Positions 19,055 to 30,556 of a stretch of 64,000 nt of DNA are shown here, one piece after another. The stretch lies in NCBI GenBank assembly GCA_034508935.3, contig CM067445.1, positions 2,104,338 to 2,168,337 of the forward strand, in the 5' to 3' direction. Source of the DNA: Berghia stephanieae. Its lineage: Eukaryota > Mollusca > Gastropoda > Nudibranchia > Aeolidiidae. A program made the translations under genes and the position numbers. Positions within the stretch are counted from its first letter, which is position 1, and the number at the start of each line of letters is the position of its first letter. The notes under the pieces were generated by a model. That model saw only the letters and a program-made list of their open reading frames with translations, made no database searches and was not told the DNA's origin.

Positions 19055-19390
19055 AACAACATATGTGTTATGTCGCAGTAAACAAAAATGAATATAACGC
19101 TTCAAAAAAGAACAAAATACCAAACACGGAACGTTTCGGACTCAAAACCCTTTTTCAGCCAACAACAAAAAACATTAAAGGCATAAATACATTACTGAAT
19201 TCCATATAGGTCCTCAGAGGACCTAAGAATATCTCTGTCGTGTATCTGGAATTCAGTAATGTATTTATGTCTTTATTGTTTTTTTTTTGTTGTTGTTGGC
19301 TGAAGAAGGGTTTTGAGTCCGAAACGTTCCGTGTTTGGTATTTTTTTTTTTAAGCTGTTATATTCATTTTTGTTTATTACTTTTTTACAG
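19055..19390. mobile_element. hairpin element F beside exon 8
   Basis: Inverted arms AACAAAAATGAATATAACGC..., CAAACACGGAACGTTTCGGA and AATACATTACTGAATTCCA with their complements meet at a GGTCCTCAGAGGACC centre. One end is about 20 bases from the exon 8 acceptor. Related copies are at 41025-41248 and (half) 56095-56192. Confidence 0.78.
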
Positions 19391-19774
19391 TCCACAGCTT
19401 CTAGCACCTTAGTATCACTTTGACTTGTGTTATGTCGTAGTAACTTTAAAGTGAAAAACCCAGTTGACACTAAAATTTATCATTTATCAGAATAACGAAA
19501 CAACTCTTCAAAGTTCTGAATATGTAGTTCTGCAATTGATACCTAACAGGCAACTTGTACTGGATAGAATGAAAATTTGGTTACATAAGCCCTAGTGCAA
19601 CTGAGGTACTGTAAATCGCATTGAGCATGGTACATTTTTGGAAATGCGATATGCAAATGCTTATATTCATGTATTCACATATTTATTCATAAATTAAATG
19701 TTCAAGCACGTAGTACAAAAGTCACAAGCCCCAGTATGCATGAAGGCCTTCACTGTTATCTATTCTATACTTAC

Positions 19775-19889
19775 CACAAGATCCTGTCGAGGCGATGGAA
19801 AGAAATGTCTTGGTCTGACAGGATTTCACCCTCAATTCACACTCGTTGCTGTAGGTGACGCCGTCACTGCCACATACTGGAGCGTGGAT
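19775..19889 (-). CDS. agrn: agrin exon 7: FK domain 5, Kazal half
   Basis: A 115-base exon, phase 0 in and phase 1 out, encoding IHAPVCGSDGVTYSNECELR then VKSCQTKTFLSIASTGSCG. This is a textbook Kazal motif (PVCGSDGVTYSNECELR) and completes FK5. The acceptor is CATTCCAG|ATC and the donor TTGTG|GTAAGT, a near-consensus site. The neighbouring intron upstream contains a copy of the antisense repeat family (19923-20445) and a full SINE-1. Confidence 0.91.
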
Positions 19890-19922
19890 CTGGAATGGGG
19901 ATAGTGGACACCTTAGGTTAGG

Positions 19923-20445
19923 TTTTAGGTTTTTAGGGTTTTTACGGCGCTTGCAACACATTTAGGTTATATCAGCGCCAGTAAAAAGGAAGAAAATGGG
20001 ATAGTAATAAGTTCTAGAATTACAATTAAAGCACCCAAGAGAAAGGAAGACAAAGGGGAACTGGGAACAAATAGGGATGTAGATTCCAAGAGCATACCAC
20101 CAATGTACTTAGTTTGAGATCACCTATAAGTCTCATCCGGACACAAGCACAAAATCCAACAAAGAGTAATACACTCAAATGCTTACATTATACAGTAAAA
20201 ATAACAAATATAATAATATATAACAGAGAGATGATTTACAAGGAAAAAATATCATCTTCCAAAACAATAACTATGCATTTGACTGTTTCCCTCCCAGCCA
20301 GGACTCCGGCCAGGGCCAGGACAAAATCAAGTAATCTCATTCCAAGACAAAGAGAGAAAGCATGTTGGAAAACAGATATAAGGGGATAGAAGACACAGCA
20401 AGTACCTCACTGTCCACTATGGGATGTCGGAACCCTACCCAGGTG
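19923..20445 (+). mobile_element. antisense-family repeat, copy 5 (near-complete)
   Basis: From GGGTTTTTACGGCGCTTGCA to CACTATGGGATGTCGGAACC. No ORF. Antisense to agrin. A SINE-1 follows directly. Confidence 0.82.
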
Positions 20446-20451
20446 GTATAT

Positions 20452-20753
20452 TGTGCGGCTATATGGTCTAGTGGTATGACACTCGCTTTCGGATCAGAAG
20501 GTTCTGGGTTTGAACCTCGCTCGGCGCATAGTTGAGTCTTTGGAAAAGGCTCTTTACTCACATTCTCTTACCATACTCAGGTGCACAATATGTACCTGGC
20601 CGTTAACAGCGTAGTCTCTGTCCCTAAATATTGAAATATCGCCTAACAGACCTCATGACCCCTCCTAAATGTTAAGTGTTGCTGTTGACCAGGGACCCCT
20701 TGTAAAGCGCTTTGAGCACGTTTAGTGGATATGGCGCTATATAAAAACTCAAT
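20452..20753 (+). mobile_element. SINE-1, full copy
   Basis: TGTGCGGCTATATGGTCTAG to GCGCTATATAAAAACTCAA. It lies between an antisense-family copy and MITE B, forming a three-element cluster. Confidence 0.87.
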
Positions 20754-20957
20754 ATGGAATGAGATTAGCGGAAGAGTAGCGTCCCTTGATTGGACGTCAC
20801 CGGCGAAGACGTTATTAAAGAGAGAACGTTAATATGGTTTTGCGCATGCGTCTCTCGTCCTCGCTTCCGGTGAAAGCGGCACGAGACCATATTGACGTTC
20901 TCTCTGTAAGGTGACGTCCAATCAAGGGACGCTACTCTTCCGCTAGTCTCATTAATT
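20754..20957. mobile_element. TA-flanked foldback MITE B, copy 2
   Basis: GGAATGAGATTAGCGGAAGA at the left end and TCTTCCGCTAGTCTCATT at the right, with CGCATGCGTCTCTCGTCC inside. Confidence 0.82.
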
Positions 20958-20982
20958 CCCTATTAAAGCTCAATATACTTAC

Positions 20983-21074
20983 ATCCACACAAGCACTGGG
21001 GCAGATGCAGGATGGCTTCCCTTGGGCTGTGTCGCAAATGGCGTAGAACTCACACCGAGACTGGCCACAGTTGT
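20983..21074 (-). CDS. agrn: agrin exon 6: FK domain 5, EGF-like half
   Basis: A 92-base exon, phase 1 in and phase 0 out, encoding DNCGQSRCEFYAICDTAQ then GKPSCICPSACVD, the EGF-like half of FK5. The acceptor is ATCCCCAG|AC and the donor GTGGAT|GTAAGT. As in FK4, the intron separates the EGF-like and Kazal halves with phase 0. A TA-flanked foldback MITE (20754-20957) ends only about 25 bases below the donor, so the start of intron 6 is almost entirely transposon. Confidence 0.9.
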
Positions 21075-21274
21075 CTGGGGATGGACCGTAGAGGGTTAAT
21101 TATTATTACAGTATTATTACATTATGCAAATAGAAATATCTTATATAGAACGTGTATGTATTCGTTCTATTGTAATTCACGTTTGTAAAACCAGTTTCCT
21201 TATGGACGAATCAAGTTTATGTGTATTATTACAGTTATATTTTTATTTATTTATTTATATTATATTATTATCAT

Positions 21275-21795
<521 letters not shown>

Positions 21796-21894
21796 TTATT
21801 CTCCCGCTCTCTCCTCACTCTCTATATCACACACATAGACACACACACACACACACACACATACACAGACTCTGTAACTCATAAAGACACACAC

Positions 21895-22028
21895 ACCTGG
21901 CCGTTAACAGCGTTGTCTCTATCTATCAGAAAAATAAATTGTAATATCGCCTAACAGGCGTCCGTCATGTCTCGTTCTACATTTTAAATGATGTTGCTGT
22001 TTGTTAAGGACCCCTTAGTAAATATGTT
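21895..22028 (+). mobile_element. SINE-1, middle fragment
   Basis: CCTGGCCGTTAACAGCGTTG to AAGGACCCCTTAGTAAA. Confidence 0.75.
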
Positions 22029-22030
22029 GC

Positions 22031-22255
22031 TCTATAGATAGTATGCGCTTGGCTAAGAAGCTCATAACATTGCCATCCGGAAGTATAACGGACCAACACA
22101 CAAAACTGTGTGTATCCATGAACGTTTATAGTCAGGTTAATACAGTTCAGTGACATTACTCATAAACGCGGATGGCAAAAAAAAAAAAAAAATAAAAAAA
22201 AAATAAAAAAAACAATAACAAAGACAGGAGTGACGTCATCTTCGTTCTATCTATA
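22031..22255 (-). mobile_element. element D, copy 4
   Basis: TATAGATAGTATGCGCTTGG to GACGTCATCTTCGTTCTATC, with an A run in the middle. Its end lies about 55 bases from exon 5. Confidence 0.78.
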
Positions 22256-22310
22256 TAAAAGCTCAAGTTTAAGCACGTGATTTTTCCACCCAGAATGTGA
22301 CAGTACTCAC

Positions 22311-22413
22311 CACAAGGTCCCGCCTTCTTGACCTGGACTTCCTCCTCTCGGCGACAATTCTCCTGACGAAGTTTGCACTCGTTCTCGTAGGTAATGTCGT
22401 TCTCACCACACAC
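22311..22413 (-). CDS. agrn: agrin exon 5: FK domain 4, Kazal half
   Basis: A 103-base exon, phase 0 in and phase 1 out, that completes FK4: VCGENDITYENECKLRQENC then RREEEVQVKKAGPCG. It carries the Kazal core (VCG.(N/S)D..TY.NEC.L....C). The acceptor is CTGACCAG|GTG and the donor CTTGTG|GTGAGT. The joined FK4 has the full cysteine complement. A fragment of SINE-1 sits about 85 bases beyond the acceptor, inside a copy of the 'antisense family' repeat. Confidence 0.9.
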
Positions 22414-22461
22414 CTGGTCAGAAGGACGAGACGATATCAATGGCAATTTGGTCGGTTGTTT

Positions 22462-23092
22462 TTTTAAGGGTTTTACGGCGCTTGTGTGCCAGTACAAAGG
22501 TGTCATGTCTCGTTCTACATGTTACGTGTTGCTGTTGGTCAGTGACCCCTTGTACAGCGCTTTGAGCACGTTTAGTGCATATTGCGCTATATAAAAGCTC
22601 AAAGGAAGACAACGGAATAGTAAAAAAAAAATTCTAGATTTACAAGTGAAAGCACTCAAGGAAAAGTAAGACAAAGGGGACTTGTTCAAATAGTAGAAAT
22701 ATTCAGAGAGTATACTATCAGTGTAGTTAGATAGACATCACATAGAAATCTCACCCAAACACCAGCACATGATTCCCCACCCCTCCCCCCCCCCCAATCC
22801 ACTGAGAGAAATACTCTCAAATGTTTTAAAAAATATATTCAAAATATAATATATGACAATATAGAACATCGAAATGATTTACAAGGGAAAAATATTATCA
22901 TCTCCCAAAACTATTATTATACTTTCGACTGTTTCTCCCTCGGCCAAGGACTCCTGCTCGGGGCCTGGTCAAAACAACGTAATCTCATTCCAAGACAAAG
23001 ACGGAAAGCAACACGGAAAATCAACTATAGGGGGGATAGAAGACACAGCAACAGTAACATCTCTGTAGGAGGTCAAACGACCCCAGCCAAAA
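22462..23092 (+). mobile_element. antisense-family repeat, copy 6, with nested SINE-1
   Basis: GGGTTTTACGGCGCTTG starts the copy. A SINE-1 tail at 22497-22603 is inserted, flanked by short CAAAGG direct repeats. The copy then continues to GACAAAGACGGAAAGC and GGAGGTCA. Antisense to agrin. Confidence 0.78.
22497..22603 (+). mobile_element. SINE-1 tail, nested
   Basis: GTGTCATGTCTCGTTCTACA to GCGCTATATAAAAGCTC. The 5' truncation and CAAAGG flanks suggest ordinary LINE-driven insertion. Confidence 0.75.
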
Positions 23093-23094
23093 TG

Positions 23095-23590
23095 GAAATT
23101 TGGACACCCCCCACCCCAAAAAAAATCCCCCAAAAAGCAAAACCCCAAACAAAAAAAAAAACAAAAAAAAAAAAAAAAAAAAAAAACAACAAAAAAAAAA
23201 AACCCCAAAAAACAAAACAAAAAAAAAAAAACCCCACGAACCACCCCCCCCCCAAAAAAAATAAAAACAACCAAAAAAACAAAACCAGATGTCAAAAAAA
23301 CGACCCCCCACCCCCCAAAAAAAAAACAAAACAAAACAAACAAAACCCCAAAATACAAGAAACAAAACAAAACATAACAAAAAAAAAACATATAAAAAAC
23401 ACAAACAAACAAATCCCTACCAAAATTAACAAACAGAAAAAAGTATACTAAAAACCAAAAACCAAAAAAACAAAACAAATCAGACCCCCCCCCCCCCAAA
23501 TTAAAAAAAAACCCAACCCCCCCCCCCCAAAAAAAAAAAAACCCAACAAAATCACCCCCCCCCCTCGAAAAAAACAAACAACCCCACCTT
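23095..23590. repeat. A/C-only tract, about 490 bases
   Basis: The plus strand is almost free of G and T, with runs of CCCC, AAAA and CAAAA. Open frames on both strands here are compositional artefacts. Confidence 0.9.
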
Positions 23591-23645
23591 AAATCAAAAT
23601 ATTATAGCAGAGCGTGTGAATGTTAAAATGTTGCGTGTTCCTTAC

Positions 23646-23755
23646 CGGCTTGTATTCCTCCGAGCACTGGGGACATTCACACACAGGCTTGCCTCCAATC
23701 TCAGCACACATGGACCCATATTCACAACGGTAGCCATTGCACGGCGAGTCCGAAT
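23646..23755 (-). CDS. agrn: agrin exon 4: FK domain 4, EGF-like half
   Basis: A 110-base exon, phase 1 in and phase 0 out, encoding the N-terminal EGF-like half of an FK domain: SDSPCNGYRCEYGSMCAEI, then GGKPVCECPQCSEEYKP. The Kazal half follows in exon 5, so the intron lies exactly at the boundary of the two sub-domains. The acceptor is TTGTACCAG|AT and the donor AAGCCG|GTAAGG. The spacing of six cysteines fits the follistatin-type EGF half. Intron 4 downstream contains a 490-base tract made almost wholly of A and C on the plus strand (23092-23590), starting about 55 bases from the donor. Confidence 0.9.
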
Positions 23756-23802
23756 CTGGTACAACAAACAAACAATAATTAAATCACGAATCTAAGTTCT
23801 AA

Positions 23803-24104
23803 ATTGAGCTTTATTTAGCGCAATATCAAGTAAATGTGCTCTAAGCGCTTTACAAGGGGTCCCTGGTCAACAGCAACATTTAACTTGTAGGACGGGACAT
23901 GACATGACGCCTGTTAGATGATATTACAATTTTTCGGACAAAGACAACGCTGTTAACGACCAGGCACTCATTTTACACCTGAGTACGGTGAGAATCTGAG
24001 TAAAGAGCTTTTTCCAGGGACTCAACTATGCGCCGACGTGAGGCTCGAACCCAGGACCTTCCGATCCGAAAGCGAGTGTCATACCACAAGACCACACAGC
24101 CGCA
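23803..24104 (-). mobile_element. SINE-1, full copy
   Basis: TTGAGCTTTATTTAGCGCAA to ACCACACAGCCGCATG. Confidence 0.85.
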
Positions 24105-24122
24105 TGAATAATTTCTAATACT

Positions 24123-24326
24123 TACTGTCGTACTATTGAAAAACACATAATATATCTAGAAATTTGGCCAAAAACTCGTTCTTCAAATATCGATCGATTT
24201 AAATGACCCTCGTCTTAGCAAAAAATTTCAAACCTGGGACTTTGCCATGAGAGAGTGAGAGTTACTTTAATCGATCGATATTGGATGGACAAGTTTTCTG
24301 GCCAAAATTTTTAATACGAGTATGGC
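24123..24326. mobile_element. foldback element A, copy with shortened centre
   Basis: CTCGTTCTTCAAATATCGAT and CATTTAAATCG on the left arm; ATCGATCGATATTGGATGGA on the right. Confidence 0.78.
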
Positions 24327-24394
24327 AGGGCACTCGAATCAGGGACTTATAATAAGCCAGAGCTTAAGTGTAATAATATCTAAGTTCACATAAG

Positions 24395-24722
24395 AAAAAA
24401 AACCCAAAAACGACGACGACAACTACAAAAAAAAAAAAAAAACCCAAAACAAAACAAAAAACAACACAAAACAAAATACCCCTCCGCCCAAAAAGAAAAA
24501 CCCAACAAAAATAACAAACAAAAGAACTCCCCCCCCCCCCCAAAAAAAAAAAAAAAAAAAGAAAAAATGCAAACCCCAAACTGAAAAAATAACAAAAACA
24601 AAAACGAAAAAAATAAAATAAAACAAACAAACAATCAAACAAAAACCAAAAAAAAAAAAAAAATCCTGAACCCCCCCCCCAAATTCTTTTTAAAAATCCA
24701 GACCCCCCCCCCCCCCCCCCAG
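24395..24722. repeat. A/C-only tract beside exon 3
   Basis: Second long A/C-biased tract (CAAAA, CCCC runs), ending about 30 bases below exon 3. Confidence 0.88.
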
Positions 24723-24753
24723 AAAAAGCAGTAGCGTAAAATTGACGACTTAC

Positions 24754-24968
24754 TACAAGCGCCTGGATGCGCAACGGTGACGTAGATTTTGTTGACGCAA
24801 GACTGCCTCCGGAGTTCACACTCATTGTCGTAGGTGGTCGAGTCGTTACCGCACACGCGTCGGAGCACGGGTTCGCATCTCGGGGGCAGGAGCACGAGGC
24901 TCGCCCATTGCGGTCCACCGTGCATTCTTCCTCGGGCCCACACTTCATCTTGGTGCAAGGATTGTTGT
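24754..24968 (-). CDS. agrn: agrin exon 3: FK domain 3, one base short
   Basis: A complete follistatin/Kazal domain in one exon. The first part reads DNNPCTKMKCGPEEEC..NGRASCSCP. The second part, RCEPVLRRVCGNDSTTYDNE followed by CELRRQSCVNKIYVTVAHPGAC, lies in another frame. The exon is 215 bases, one fewer than its phase 1-1 borders need. The frame change falls at the C run (GGGGG on the plus strand, 24882-24886), where one extra C would give CSCPPRCEPV as in other FK domains. Because two other exons show the same kind of one-base gap, I read this as a homopolymer error in the assembly, not as a disabled gene. Acceptor CCCCCAG|AC; donor TGT A|GTAAGT. Long A/C-rich tracts lie just downstream in the intron. 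Confidence 0.88.
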
Positions 24969-25399
24969 CTGGGGGATGGATGGACAGGAAGTAGAGGACC
25001 AATGACAACCTTTGCGATTTCACAGTAAATAAAATTGAAAGGCCGGTTTTTCCAAAACTCGTTAAGTCGATTTTTCTACTTTTTGAGATTTTCCATCCAT
25101 GAGATAAATTGAAACTTAATTTCATTTTAAGCATCAAACTACAAAAGAACTTCCCTAGATTTGTGTGAATTTGAGGTTTAAACGTGATAAAACGATAGAC
25201 CGAATGAGAAATTCTAGGGGAAATAATCCTCAATATCTCAAATTGGGGAAAAAAAGGGTTAAGGAGCTTTGGAAAATGACTCTTCGATTACATTGGAATG
25301 CGCATAAAGTCATCAACACTCTTAAAGTCACCTTTTGCTTAAAATCAACAATATTATGTGGTCCCAAGTTTCCTGTTCTTTACCTTAGTATGTTCTATA

Positions 25400-25452
25400 T
25401 TTGTAAAGCGCTTTGAGCATATTTAGTGGATATTGCACTATATAAAAGCTCT
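25400..25452 (+). mobile_element. SINE-1 tail fragment
   Basis: TTGTAAAGCGCTTTGAGCAT to GCACTATATAAAAGCTC. Confidence 0.7.
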
Positions 25453-27500
25453 GTTTATCTGTTTTTTTTAAACATGGATAAAGTCAATTTTGCTTAAAGA
25501 CAATCAAAATTTCTGGTCCGGCGGTGTTGGCTTAATCGGATTCCACTGTAATTAGAAAAGTCACACCTGTGACCGATCACCTTAAAACAATATTTTGTCA
25601 TTTTGTCGGGTTAAGCCTGTTGCTAAATCAAAAAAAAAAAAAAAATTATAAATAGAATTCGAATGAAAATCCAATGGAATTCTGATAAATCCAAAACCGC
25701 CGACCAGAAAGATCGGTTGACAATACGCAAGTTTGAATTTATCCAATTACAAACACAATTAGATATAAAACAGAACATTTGGTATCAACAAATAGTGATA
25801 GTGTTGACTTTAAACAGAAGTTGACTTTAAGAGTATTTACTTTATACGGATTCAACTGTAAAATCTTTCAATGGGAGATAATTTTGTTCGTTCCTCAATC
25901 ACGTGGGCCAATTAAAAAAAATAAAAAACCATTGCTTGTTTTTTAGGTACTACCCATAGGACTATCGACGCCCCTTTAATTTCCAAACAACAAGAGCATA
26001 ATTATTAGTTTTTGTCAATTTTTTCCTTTGATTCAAAAGTCAAGTCAACCAGGAGAATAACGACACCAAAGCTGAGATGACTCAAAATGCTTCCAATTCA
26101 CAGAGGCTGAATTATTTCATTTGACGGTGACTAAATTTTACTGATACCAGTCACTTGTTGTAGTGTCTTACAAAATTTTAAAAAAACCAGCTGAATTTAA
26201 AATTTTCATAATTTTCAAAATTCATTATCTTTTCGTTTGAAAAATCAAGGTGGTAGCAGTCTAGATTAGAGATATATCACTACACGCCAAAATTCTTCAT
26301 CGGAAGCTTTTGTCTAAACATGAAAATTCGATTTTTGATTTACCTGCTGTGGGTATGCACGTTTTAGAAGATATTTTATATATTTATGTCAGAGATTTTA
26401 TTCAAATTAAATTTAAGCTTAATTAATGATAAATATCTACTCCACCCATTTATTACTTCATGTATATAAGAGTAATTTTAGTTACTAACAAGTTACAATT
26501 AGTTCTAATATTAATAATAGTCAATATAAATAACTTTATAAATAACCAATAATTAATGAGTCCCCAGTTGGGGTTCAAATCCTTCAAAGAGGTGAAAGGT
26601 GAACCGAATTTTCCTTTTCAACAAGTTGTTTTGATAATTAAAGAAGCTGATAATATAATTGGAAACCTAAAAAGAAAACAAAAGTCTTATTTCTACGGGC
26701 TTTTTGCTGTAGTTGGCACGTCTATTTTATATAACAATATCAATGGGAACGTGTTGGGGATACAGTAGGTACAGAATACGAACATTACACAAACTGAACA
26801 ATATTTACCCTGCAGGATCCCAAAACATTATAGATTTTTTTTTACTTTCAAAGTCACAAGAGTTAAAAGCTGGAAAATTTAGTTAGAAGCCGAGAGAAGA
26901 GAAGAGAATATTTAGATTAAATATGATATCATTAAATTGGAAATATTTAATATTATTGCAATGATAAGAAGAATTCATGTAAAATGTATGGATATGACTA
27001 TTGGAGTTATCGTTCTTGAAACATTCAATTTAACTAAAAATAAATTATAAATGAAATAGTTTATTTCAGAAAAAAATGTTACATATTATGGGAATAGTTG
27101 AAATTCTATCTGCCCATGCACTGGTAGAACGTATCTATATTTTTATTCTGCAAGGCGTGGAATTAACGACATGCAATACAAGACGACAGACAAAATCATC
27201 CCGCGACCTGTTTGGTCAAAAATGGACATTTCTGGGGGGCAAAGCGTGCCATAGCATCTGAAAGCAAAACGTGAGACAAGCACAAAGCAACAGGCAAATA
27301 AATCAATGAGTGGAACAATCCGAGCATAATGACAATGAATAGCAAAGCATACATGATTGTCAACTAGAAGACTGTAAACAAATTATTTAATTTTAAAACC
27401 ATAAGGCTTTCGTATGTGATTTCCCAATCAGTTATCTTGTCTAAACATAAAAAAAACAAAGTATTATCCATGATAGCAATAAATGAGTTGCTACATCACT
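25453..27500. other. intron 2: 2 kb of unique AT-rich DNA
   Basis: This is the longest stretch in the gene body without a recognisable repeat. It contains short ORFs of 60-70 residues with no family features. It could hold regulatory sequence, but nothing specific can be read. Confidence 0.45.

Positions 27501-27502
<2 letters not shown>

Positions 27503-27585
<83 letters not shown>
27503..27585. repeat. (CA)n(TA)n microsatellite
   Basis: About 23 CA units followed by about 17 TA units. Confidence 0.95.
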
Positions 27586-27589
<4 letters not shown>

Positions 27590-28069
27590 TAATATTTCAA
27601 GTATAATTATGATCAACTTCTATACTATTGTTTCGAGCATTCGCTCTCATCAGGAGGTTAAAGTGGATTATTGTGTATTGTTTTGTTTTTCGTTTTTTTC
27701 TATCGAATATAACATTATATGGTTGATTTAAGATAAGATAAGACAAGATAAGATGAACTTTATTCATCCACTTCTAGAAATTTACGTCCAGTTAGGGGGT
27801 AGCAAAGAATTTCTATTGCCCATTTCACCATTCTAAAGAATATTACAGGATCTGAAAACTAAAATAGCTCCGACAGTTATTCATTTTGGTGAGAAAATCT
27901 TTGAATGAACGGACAAATATTCACTTAATTCAAACTTTTTTATTTCCCTAACGTATTGTGTGGACTTCCGGTTAATTCCCAAAAGTCCTATCAAATATCT
28001 GTTTCAGACAATGGCGGATGTTCACCAGTCAACAAATGGCGATATTTACAGTAAAGTATTTTAGAAAAT

Positions 28070-28320
28070 TTTGTTTGTTTGTTGCTTTAGGTCTCTTCCA
28101 ACACAATTGAGGTTATATGAGAGACCGCTGAAACAAAAAAACAAGCAATCTAACAAAAATAGTACAAATGTCAATCAAAATCATAACCTAAAGATATCAT
28201 AAGCTAAATTATAAATAACCAAGAACAAACAGGCAGAGGATTTACAGGAAAAAAAATATCCCCTGTCAAAAATACAATCACAAACCAAAGAAGCAGGATA
28301 GGCTAGTAAAGAGAAGAAGA
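28070..28320 (+). mobile_element. diverged relative of the antisense family
   Basis: AACACAATTGAGGTTATATG and GAGGATTTACAGGAAAAAAA then ATATCCCCTGTCAAAA parallel the order of the antisense family. It borders the 75 bp satellite. Confidence 0.4.
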
Positions 28321-28324
28321 AACG

Positions 28325-30556
28325 ACATCACTATCGGATCGTACACCCATGCGAACATCATAGGTATATGATTCAAGGGTGATGCTCCCATCCAACCACC
28401 CGCCACTATCGGATCGTACACCCATGCGAACATCATAGGTATATGATTCAAGGGTGATGCTCCCATCCAACCACCCGCCACTATCGGATCGTACACCCAT
28501 GCGAACATCATAGGTATATGATTCAAGGGTGATGCTCCCATCCAACCACCCGCCTATCGGATCGTACACCCATGCGAACATCATAGGTATATGATTCAAG
28601 GGTGATGCTCCCATCCAACCACCCGCCACTATCGGATCGTACACCCATGCGAACATCATAGGTATACGATTCAAGGGTGATGCTCCCATCCAACCACCCG
28701 CCACTATCGGATCGTACACCCATGCAAACATCATAGGTATATGATTCAAGGGTGATGCTCCCATCCAACCACCCGCCTATCGGATCGTACACCCATGCGA
28801 ACATCATAGGTATATGATTCAAGGGTGATGCTCCCATCCAACCACCCGCCACTATCGGATCGTACACCCATGCGAACATCATAGGTATACGATTCAAGGG
28901 TGATGCTCCCATCCAACCACCCGCCACTATCGGATCGTACACCCATGCAAACATCATAGGTATATGATTCAAGGGTGATGCTCCCATCCAACCACCCGCC
29001 ACTATCGGATCGTACACCCATGCGAACATCATAGGTATACGATTCAAGGGTGATGCTCCCATCCAACCACCCGCCACTATCGGATCGTACACCCATGCGA
29101 ACATCATAGGTACATGATTCAAGGGTGATGCTCCCATCCAACGACATCACTATCGGATCGTACACCCCTGCGAACATCATAGGTATATGATTCAAGGGTG
29201 ATGCTCCCATCCAACGACATCACTATCGGATCGTACACCCATGCGAACATCATAGGTATACGATTCAAGGGTGATGCTCCCATCCAACCACCCGCCACTA
29301 TCGGATCGTACACCCATGCAAACATCATAGGTATACGATTCAAGGGTGATGCTCCCATCCAACCACCCGCCACTATCGGATCGTACACCCATGCAAACAT
29401 CATAGGTATATGATTCAAGGGTGATGCTCCCATCCAACCACCCGCCACTATCGGATCGTACACCCATGCGAACATCATAGGTATATGATTCAAGGGTGAT
29501 GCTCCCATCCAACCACCCGCCTATCAGATCGTACACCCATGCGAACATCATAGGTATACGATTCAAGGGTGATGCTCCCATCCAACGACATCACTATCGG
29601 ATCGTACACCCATGCGAACATCATAGGTATATGATTCAAGGGTGATGCTCCCATCCAACCACCCGCCACTATCGGATCGTACACCCATGCAAACATCATA
29701 GGTATACGATTCAAGGGTGATGCTCCCATCCAACCACCCGCTACTATCGGATCGTACACCCATGCGAACATCATAGGTATATGATTCAAGGGTGATGCTC
29801 CCATCCAACGACATCACTATCGGATCGTACACCCATGCAAACATCATAGGTATACGATTCAAGGGTGATGCTCCCATCCAACCACCCGCCACTATCGGAT
29901 CGTACACCCATGCAAACATCATAGGTATATGATTCAAGGGTGATGCTCCCATCCAACCACCCCCCACTATCGGATCGTACACCCATGCGAACATCATAGG
30001 TATACGATTCAAGGGTGATGCTCCCATCCAACCACCCGCCACTATCGGATCGTACACCCATGCGAACATCATAGGTATACGATTCAAGGGTGATGCTCCC
30101 ATCCAACCACCCGCCTATCGGATCGTACACCCATGCGAACATCATAGGTATACGATTCAAGGGTGATGCTCCCATCCAACCACCCGCCACTATCGGATCG
30201 TACACCCATGCAAACATCATAGGTATACGATTCAAGGGTGATGCTCCCATCCAACCACCCGCCACTATCGGATCGTACACCCATGCAAACATCATAGGTA
30301 TACGATTCAAGGGTGATGCTCCCATCCAACCACCCGCCACTATCGGATCGTACACCCATGCAAACATCATAGGTATACGATTCAAGGGTGATGCTCCCAT
30401 CCAACCACCCGCCACTATCGGATCGTACACCCATGCAAACATCATAGGTATACGATTCAAGGGTGATGCTCCCATCCAACCACCCGCCACTATCGGATCG
30501 TACACCCATGCAAACATCATAGGTATATGATTCAAGGGTGATGCTCCCATCCAACC
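28325..30556. repeat. 75/73 bp satellite, 30 units
   Basis: Thirty tandem units share CTATCGGATCGTACACCC and TTCAAGGGTGATGCTCCC. Linkers between units come in three forms: CCACCCGCCAC (75 bp units), CCACCCGCC, and CGACATCAC (73 bp units). Two positions vary at CpG sites (GCGAAC/GCAAAC and TACGAT/TATGAT). Long open frames on both strands result from a stop-free unit. Confidence 0.97.

Noticed and set aside
24754-24968. Pseudogene call from the frame break in FK3 (and FK7, linker)
   Set aside because: Splice sites, cysteines and the other 14 exons are intact, and each break is one base at or near a C/G run, so assembly error is more likely.
26556-26768. 70-residue plus-strand ORF in intron 2
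   Set aside because: It has no family features, no supporting splice signals or start context, and lies in AT-rich DNA where ORFs of this size are expected.
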